A stretch of 64,000 nt of DNA from Shinisaurus crocodilurus (lineage: Eukaryota; Chordata; Lepidosauria; Squamata; Shinisauridae): positions 42,555,802-42,619,801 of the forward strand of contig CM037879.1 of the NCBI GenBank assembly GCA_021292165.1, written 5' to 3'. Positions 57,355 through 64,000 of this stretch are shown piece by piece. Below the pieces are notes generated by a model, which saw only the letters and a list, made by a program, of their open reading frames with translations, did not search any database and was not told where the DNA came from. Each line of letters begins with the position of its first letter. Position 1 is the first letter of the stretch. A program made the position numbers and the translations under genes.

Positions 57355-58269
57355 CTGAAGTAAGAAGAGAAAACACACATTGTTGAGTTCAGATGATTAG
57401 GAAATCTTTCCTTTTGAAAAAGGAACTCCTTCTATACTTAATAAGCCATTTTTATTGCATTATAAGTCATCTGTCCCTATTTGCAAAACAAAAATAGCTG
57501 AAGTTAGTATGATGTTTGTCTGTTTTGAAATCAGACAACAGAATTTTGTGAATCATACCATCTTCTATTTAACTAGAAGTCAGAAATAAAATTTGCTTCT
57601 AACAGTTTTCTATGTATTAAACTGACTGGACCCAGTTTAGTGTTCCTGGAATCAAGGGAAAGGTCATCACATTCTGATAGGATTTTTAAAGTACACAATT
57701 AATAAAAAATATAAAGTCGCCCCCTGGTGGTGAAACTCAGTAAACATCTAGAAAGCTAGAGGATTCGAAGGTGGGTAAAACAGGCAAATTAAAGAAGACA
57801 TCAGAATTATTTTTGTTGAATGATAGATAAAATTTCCCATTCTGGTTTCCAAAGATAAATATCTACATTTTATAATAATGATTTTTTATTCTTAAAATAT
57901 GCTACTATCCTACAATTTTTCAAATCTCTCCATGTATTTTCAAGCCCAGTCCAAATGGGACAGGATAGGAACCTAAATTTTAGAAGGGTATTCTTGGCAT
58001 TTAACAAACAAACAAAGAAAAACTCCTTTGCAGGGGTTTGCATTTAAAAAAAATGTTTGTAAATATTGCTTACCCACTTTCATATGTTTATTAGGACAAT
58101 TAGGGAAGAAATCTACAACATCACGTTTGCAAAGATGCAGTAGAGTTCAGTGAAGGGACCAGATTGAATGCATTTATAAAACATACTCATTGGTATTCTT
58201 TCACTCAATATATTTACTTTGTTTTATATCTAAGTCTCCTCAACTCAAGATTATCTTACCAGATCATGG

Positions 58270-58737
58270 AGGGAGTAATCCTATGGCACCTAGACAGTGT
58301 CTGAGGGGCCATTGGATAGTTCGCATTCCCCAGTCAGAGGTCAGAGATAGCGCTCCAACCTTGGAGCTGGGAATTGGAACTCTGAGCCCCCTCCTGCTTG
58401 CGGCCCGCGTGGAAAGAACCACACCAGCTGCTCTCCGAGGTCAGGAAAGTGACCTCAGAGAGGGGGGAAAGGGGGCATTTCAGTGGGAGGGGAGGAGACT
58501 GGAGAGGCCAGGACACAAGCTATCCTGACACCTCTCCAGCCTCCTTCCCTCCCCCTCTGCAATGTCCCAGCTAGACCGGCAAAAAAAGTCCATCCAGCGA
58601 AAAATGCAGGGTGGGCAGATGGAGAGGTGAAGATCATCTCTGCTGCTCCTCCTGTTCTGCATAGGATGCCCATAGGCCTCCACGTTTGGGGGCTTACTAT
58701 CATCAAGGGCATAACCCATAGGATTGTGCTCAAGTCT
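58270..58737 (+). mobile_element. CAATCCTATGG-ended DNA element, copy 4 (EPRS1 intron)
   Basis: GTAATCCTATGGCACC to ACCCATAGGATTGTGC, the interior matching copy 2. Confidence 0.6.
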
Positions 58738-60228
58738 CCTAACAACACAGATTCTCATTACTCTTATTTCCTAGTTCTGGGTTGGATGCAGAATAAGGCT
58801 TAAATCCAATGCTTGTGAAACAGAACTTCTGTTTGCTTTCCTCCCCTTTGCAGCCCCATGCACACCTCCCAAATCTGCTCCAGAGGGTCCTCCAACGCTC
58901 CAGAGCAGATTTGGGGGGGTGCAGGGGGGGGAACCATTCCGCCAGTGGTGTCCATTCTGCTGGTAGACAGCCAGGATTGGATACAACCCTAAGCGAATCA
59001 TGCTCGGGTGTAATTGAAATCAGTGTGAAAAGTTAGTCACGAGTAACTAAAGTGCCACTGATTTCAGTGATACCACCTCAGTTGACTAACTTAGCCTGGA
59101 TCTTTCTTTGTGTGTGTGTGACACACCAACACCACACCATATTAAGCATATAAATAAATAGAAGGATCTCCCTAGTCTAATGATGCACTAATTCCTGACA
59201 CTTTCCCTTAAAGTGTAGTTTTGAAGATTTTGGATGCAAGGCTTTCTCTTGAAAAAGCATTAATTAAATATCTATCTAAAATTATTTCTAGACCACCTTA
59301 AAGGGTAAAATATTTTAGCTGTCATCTATTTTCCAGAAGCTACCAATTTAAGAAACACTCGCTTAGATCCAGAGCCAAACATGCTTTGCAATGCAGACAC
59401 ACAGCTCCTCACTTCAAAGGCATTACTGGACCAGCACAGCAAAGTGCATAAATAAGATGAAGTTACGTGCCCGTGGCTTGGAAAATAAATTGAGAAAGCA
59501 TTACAAGTTCTTGAACTCCAAGTGACTGCTATAACTTTTCAATAAAGATGTCCTCTACATTGTTTGTTTTCCGTCATAAAGGCTTTTACAGGCATTTGCT
59601 ACATCTGAAATTTAACATAAACCAAACCCAGCTTCAAAGACCATACATTTAGCACGTAGGAAAGTTAATAATTTCTCATAATTCAGGATTATTTTACTGA
59701 CTAAGCTTCACTCTGACTTGCTTCATTTTGACTCAAATAGATCTTAAGTTTTGAGACAGAAGAAACTGATTCAAACTCTGAGTACACAATAGGAGAGCCT
59801 ACTATCTTTTTAGAGAAATGCTTACAGCTTTCAGGAACCGGAGTAATTGGGCCAAAAAAAGGGGGGGGGGAGAAGCCTGGTTAACTGACTTGCCTAATAT
59901 AGTTAAACAACCAACAAAAGAATTTGTGAATTTCAAAGAAATAAGCTTATGAAAAAATGACATTTATTGAAAGCAAGTATAATGAACACTTAACACAAAT
60001 ATGTGTCCAGTTTCTCTCAAGAGAACACTGACAGTATCAGATCACATGAAAGCCCCTGCTCCCTGGAGGGCATTCAGTGGACTCCATGGCAGTCCTGAAG
60101 CTTGAGAGAAACAGGGTGGGAAATACCTGGCTCTAAAGCCTAGTTAATTCATATATAGATACATCTTAAGCAGTAGGATGCTTAAGGTGTATCTGTATAT
60201 AAAAAATACCACACTGTTAAGTCTGTTG

Positions 60229-60280
60229 TTTGGGTTCCTTATAGGAAAAAAGGTGGGATATAAATATAATAAATAAAAAT
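60229..60280 (+). mobile_element. SINE 3' tail fragment in an EPRS1 intron
   Basis: Only the tail remains (GGGTTCCTTATAGG, then GGTGGGATATAAATATAATA). Confidence 0.65.
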
Positions 60281-61273
60281 AGGTCAGTGCTGCCTTAGAA
60301 TGATTTGCATGAATGGAATACATTAATGGAACTGTAGAACCAGCATACAGGGCATAAAGCACCCTTGTAAACATAGAAAATAGTTTATTGCATAATTCCT
60401 AGTACTTCATTGCCACTTCATATCAATCTCATATCAGACCTCTGGTCACCCAACATCTCTATGCACTTGATGGCCTCTACTTAAATCAGATAGAAAGAGT
60501 TCTTTGACGCAAGCAATGTGTTCTTTGACCTGACACACGCTAGTTATATTGTTCGGTAATTATTTTACAGTTATTTGCATTGGAATTGTTACGGTATCAG
60601 ACCTATAATTCAACTTGCTATTATTTATTAGGTATGGCATGGTCATTTTCTGCTGATATAGCAGCATGGTTGAGTTTAAGTGTCACTGTCTTAATGATTT
60701 GATGGCAGCCTTCATGTGACTACTGTTTTAGGGGCACACAGAGAAAGTGTCAGTTCATACACTATCTTTCGGCATAGTTGTCATGACAAACAGTTTGCCA
60801 TAGATCATCTCCAATGCCACACTGGTACCCTCTAGGTCAGAATCGGCAGCCCTGATGGAGGAAGAACTATTCATGGGAGCTCACCATGAGAAAAACATTC
60901 AGCAGTGACAAACGCAATGTATATATCATAATTGACCCTAAGAGACTGAAGCTTTTTTTTTAAAAAAACAACTTAAATTTCCCTTCCATTTACTGCCCAG
61001 CCATGAAATCTATGTATATTTCCCTGTAAAAAAATGTTCAAATTTCCCAGACACTAAAAAAAAAAACCCTTTAGAGGTTGCAGAAAGGGAAGGAGTCAAT
61101 GGGGTGCCTCCCTCAATGTGGACCCATTCACTCTGTCCCATCTAGCCACCTTCTCAGGGTTTTTTGACACCTGTCAGGTTTGACAGCTTTCAAAACGCAG
61201 TAACAGCTCCAAGAAGGAGCCATGAAAAAGGGCTGGCCTTGACATTTTCCCTTTCTGGGCTAGCTGGACACCA

Positions 61274-61965
61274 AAGGTGGAGGGCACTGAGAAGTGTCAG
61301 TTCAACACTTAAAACCCAGAGGATCACCTTGCTAAGGGGAAGTTCTATAGCCCACCCCCTCTGGGTGCACTTACCTTTGCAGTTTTTTCCCATTTGCTGG
61401 TGCATTCCAATTGACAGCTAGGCACTTGACAGCTGTCAGCTGTTCGCAATGTAGCCTATATGCAGTCTCGCCTATTACTCTGTTACTGTTTGACAGCTGT
61501 AACTGACATGGCAATAGACTAGGCAAGACTGCATCTATGGGACCGCACTTGAAAGACCAACAATAAATAAATAAATACGAAGATATTTGCACACATTTCT
61601 GCTGTTGGAAAAAAAGAAAAGGTGGGGAACCAGTGACAGTCACTTCAAAGTGCTACTTGGGCATTGGTGGAGGGCTGTTGCTGGCTGTCACTGGTGAGAT
61701 CACCAAAAGCGGCAAGGGGATTTTGCCCCTCTTGCCAAGCAACTCACTCGCCGCTTCGTGTAACTTACAATGGGATCGTTCTCCCGGGTTCAGACAACAC
61801 GATAACCCATCGTGGGTTCAACAACCCCTAGAACAAGCCATGGGCTGTCAGGGTGGCTAGTTCCCCTGTGGGAAGCGGTATGGTTTCAAACGACATGACA
61901 ACCCACCATGGCTAGTTACCCATGATGGGTTTCTCTGTTGTGTGAACCCAGTCATGGCTTCACTT
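61274..61965 (+). mobile_element. Long GTTCACA-ended DNA element, copy 2 (left-truncated, EPRS1 intron)
   Basis: GGTGGAGGGCACTGAGAAG to GTTGTGTGAACCCAGTCATG. It aligns along its length with the copy at 20336 but lacks that copy's left end. Confidence 0.6.
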
Positions 61966-62105
61966 GCTAAAAAATGTAAGGGGGGAAAAAGAATTGCAGC
62001 CTGCTTTTGGGAGTTGCAGGACTTTTTTCTACCTAAACATGTATAGTCTTGCACCCTAAGGCTTTTAAGTGTGCACAGGCCTTAGTCATAGTACCAATTC
62101 CTTAC

Positions 62106-62184
62106 CTTTCCTGAATCAAGCTCATTCTGAAACTGTTCCATTGTATTGGCCACCACCATATGACTCTTAAGGTCTTCAGCAGCT
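62106..62184 (-). CDS. EPRS1: EPRS1 coding exon, third from last
   Basis: A 79-nt exon completing the split Arg codon and encoding [18 protein letters not shown] and onwards to DSGK, the linker into the zinc-binding C-terminal domain of the ProRS half. It differs from human ([18 protein letters not shown]) at only a few positions. The acceptor is CTTCTCAG and the donor is AAAG|GTAAGG, ending in phase 0. Confidence 0.95.
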
Positions 62185-63534
62185 CTGAGAAGAAGGAATT
62201 TAGTCAATGTAAACAGACAATTAATGTATGTATATGTATACACGCACACCATTTATTTTCTGAACCAGATTTTTTGAATATAAGAAAAGACTTCCATACA
62301 GAGATTAGAATTCTCGCAATCATAACACTCCATTCTATTAACTTTGTCTCTAAAACAAGATTTTTGTTAAACATGCACCTGCAGTTATTACACTCCAGCT
62401 TTTGTCCACACAATGGACAGAGGCTAAATTACGTACACTTATGGTAGTTAACTCACATAATAGACCTCATATAGAATAAAGTTTAAACCAAGTCTCATTC
62501 TGCACCACCAAACTGTTGTGCCAACACAGACCATGATAACTGTTAAGATCAGACAATCTTAAGTGCTTTTTTTTCCTATCGGGTTATAGAAGTAGGAGAG
62601 CAAGGAGGAAACTAAAATTCTTTAGTTATCACAAGCTGGGTTTCAGGGGCTGACCTTCTATAGAAGACTTTCCACAGGTTGGGATATTTAAAGCAGCTGT
62701 TCATAAACAAAAACTTATTTTCCAATAGTGTCAGTAGTCTTAAGAGTAGAAATTTAAAATGGATTTTCTTTACAAAGAAAAACTCCAAGACTATAAACCT
62801 AAACTTTCTTACTTGAAAGTCAGTGTGATTTACCTCTAAATAAACATACTTAGGATTGGTCTATAAGCAATGTTCTCTATTGTTTTGTTCATGTCATTAC
62901 AGGCATAGGCCAGGATCCAAAGAACCACACAACTTGTTCCATGTGCCCAAGGTAACTTTGGGTTTTTGTGCATTGAACCTTCCATAACATATTTCTTTTG
63001 AAACCGAGTACAGTTTGTGACTCCTATGTTATTAGACACACTCAAATGCTTGGGCAGACCTAAAGAAGCTCTTCGATCTCTACCACAGTATCAATGAAAG
63101 AGTATTGTGGGTTTTTATGGTAGCATTTATTAAGAGACTCTTGATTCTATCCATTTAGGCTTCACAGTATGCTCTCTCTAGGTGTCTGACCATGGAGTGG
63201 TGAAAGAAAAAAACTGAAATACAAGGACTGGCTAATATTGGGATATTCTACTTCAGTTGTCAAAGGAGTGGGTAACTTCTCTTAGTGATTGCATGCTTGG
63301 GCTGCACCAAAGGGCAAATGGTGTGACTGTGTCATTTGTCATCATCACAAAATTGTAGCCCCACAAAACTGACACTCCACAGTTCAACCTGTTAGAAAAC
63401 TCTGCGGTGGTTAGAGTACATTGTGAAGATACAGATAGCTCAATTTGCCATGTACACACTCCAAGCCAGGCAGGAAAAAAAGTCTAGTTATACTCAGCTG
63501 TGAAAACTGGCCCTCTCTGCACAATCAATTGGGT

Positions 63535-63720
63535 AATCAATGGCTACTAGTCATGATGGCTATATGCTACCTCCAGGACCAGAGCCCTCTAAATACCAGT
63601 TGCTGGGGAACAACCATAGGAGAGGGCTATTGCTGTCATGTCCTGCTTGTAGGCTTCCCAGAGACATCTGGTTGGCCACAGTGGGACACAGGATGCTGGA
63701 TTAGATAGACCTTTGCTCTT
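63535..63720 (+). mobile_element. CR1/L3-like LINE 3' fragment in an EPRS1 intron
   Basis: TCAATGGCTACTAGTCATGA to GGATGCTGGATTAGATAGAC, parallel to 42003-42200. Confidence 0.6.
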
Positions 63721-63849
63721 ACCTGTTTATGTTAATGTTTCCCTATGCCTTTGGAAACTGATGAAACGGCAGACAGATGAATGAAACTTATATACTATAA
63801 AAAATTAGTCAGTTAGTAATGACAGAAAATGGGCTTCCCCATGTTTAAC

Positions 63850-64000
63850 CTGTTGTAAAGGTTTGTGTGGATTTCCTCCAGAATACGTCTGAGCTGGTCC
63901 ACTGCTTCATTTTCAGCAAATGTTAACTTCTCTCCTGTGTCTCTTCTAACAGCTACAAACTGATGATTCTTCATATCTCGTGGCCCCACTTCAAGTCTGA
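63850..64000 (-). CDS. EPRS1: EPRS1 coding exon, fourth from last (partial, runs off the edge)
   Basis: Part of the prolyl-tRNA synthetase half of the bifunctional Glu/Pro-tRNA synthetase, a scaffold member of the cytosolic multi-synthetase complex. The visible residues read [10 protein letters not shown], then [13 protein letters not shown], then a helix ending EEIHTNLYN. They match the anticodon-binding region of human EPRS1 closely. The donor AACAG|GTTAAAC is in phase 2, splitting an Arg codon. The exon continues beyond position 64000, so its 5' end is not seen. Confidence 0.95.

Larger units (their letters stand above)
57355..62105 (-). other. EPRS1: EPRS1 intron
   Basis: A 4.75-kb intron bounded by consensus sites. 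It carries two DNA elements (58270-58737, 61274-61965) and a SINE tail (60229). The rest is unassigned. The flanking introns (56624-57289 and 62185-63849) hold only the LINE fragment at 63535. Confidence 0.85.

Overview
This is vertebrate nuclear DNA, most likely from a squamate reptile (lizard or snake). It has interrupted protein-coding exons with GT-AG introns, a CpG-rich first exon, and a very diverse repeat load: CR1, L2-like and L1-like LINEs, several tRNA- and 5S rRNA-derived SINEs, hAT-like and pogo/Tigger-like DNA elements, a Helitron and a Ty3/Gypsy retrotransposon. That mix fits squamates better than birds or mammals. The species cannot be read from the sequence.

Two genes are certain, both on the minus strand. 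SLC30A10 (ZnT10, a Mn/Zn exporter) is complete in four coding exons between 27571 and 32089 and encodes 467 residues. A long, fairly repeat-poor 3' UTR probably runs left from it to about 23940. The 3' end of EPRS1 (bifunctional Glu/Pro-tRNA synthetase) enters from the right edge with its last four coding exons (64000 down to 56473). This order and orientation match the human SLC30A10-EPRS1 neighbourhood, with SLC30A10 downstream of EPRS1.

The most notable object is a third open ZnT exon at 42687-43134 (minus), about 11 kb upstream of SLC30A10 exon 1. It starts with the same six residues, encodes transmembrane helices 1-4 of a diverged ZnT, and ends in a consensus donor in the same phase as SLC30A10 exon 1. 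No matching downstream exons were found between it and SLC30A10, so it could splice into SLC30A10 exons 2-4 as an alternative first exon. It could also be the remnant, or first exon, of a tandem paralogue. Its TM2 metal site is altered (A43/H47 instead of N43/D47).

Layout: 1-23900 is intergenic and built mostly of repeats. 23940-32400 is SLC30A10 with its UTR and promoter. 32410-42600 is intergenic with L2-like LINEs, SINEs and a hAT-like element. 42687-43270 is the extra ZnT exon and its putative promoter. 44137-52200 is a nested transposon block built on a decayed Gypsy element. 52917-54955 is a 5'-truncated CR1 with an almost intact reverse transcriptase frame. 56395-64000 is the EPRS1 3' end, whose introns carry more repeats. 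Several repeats are informative for SINE evolution: a 5S rRNA plus tRNA composite inserted as one unit, and two copies of a 5S-headed, CR1-tailed SINE.
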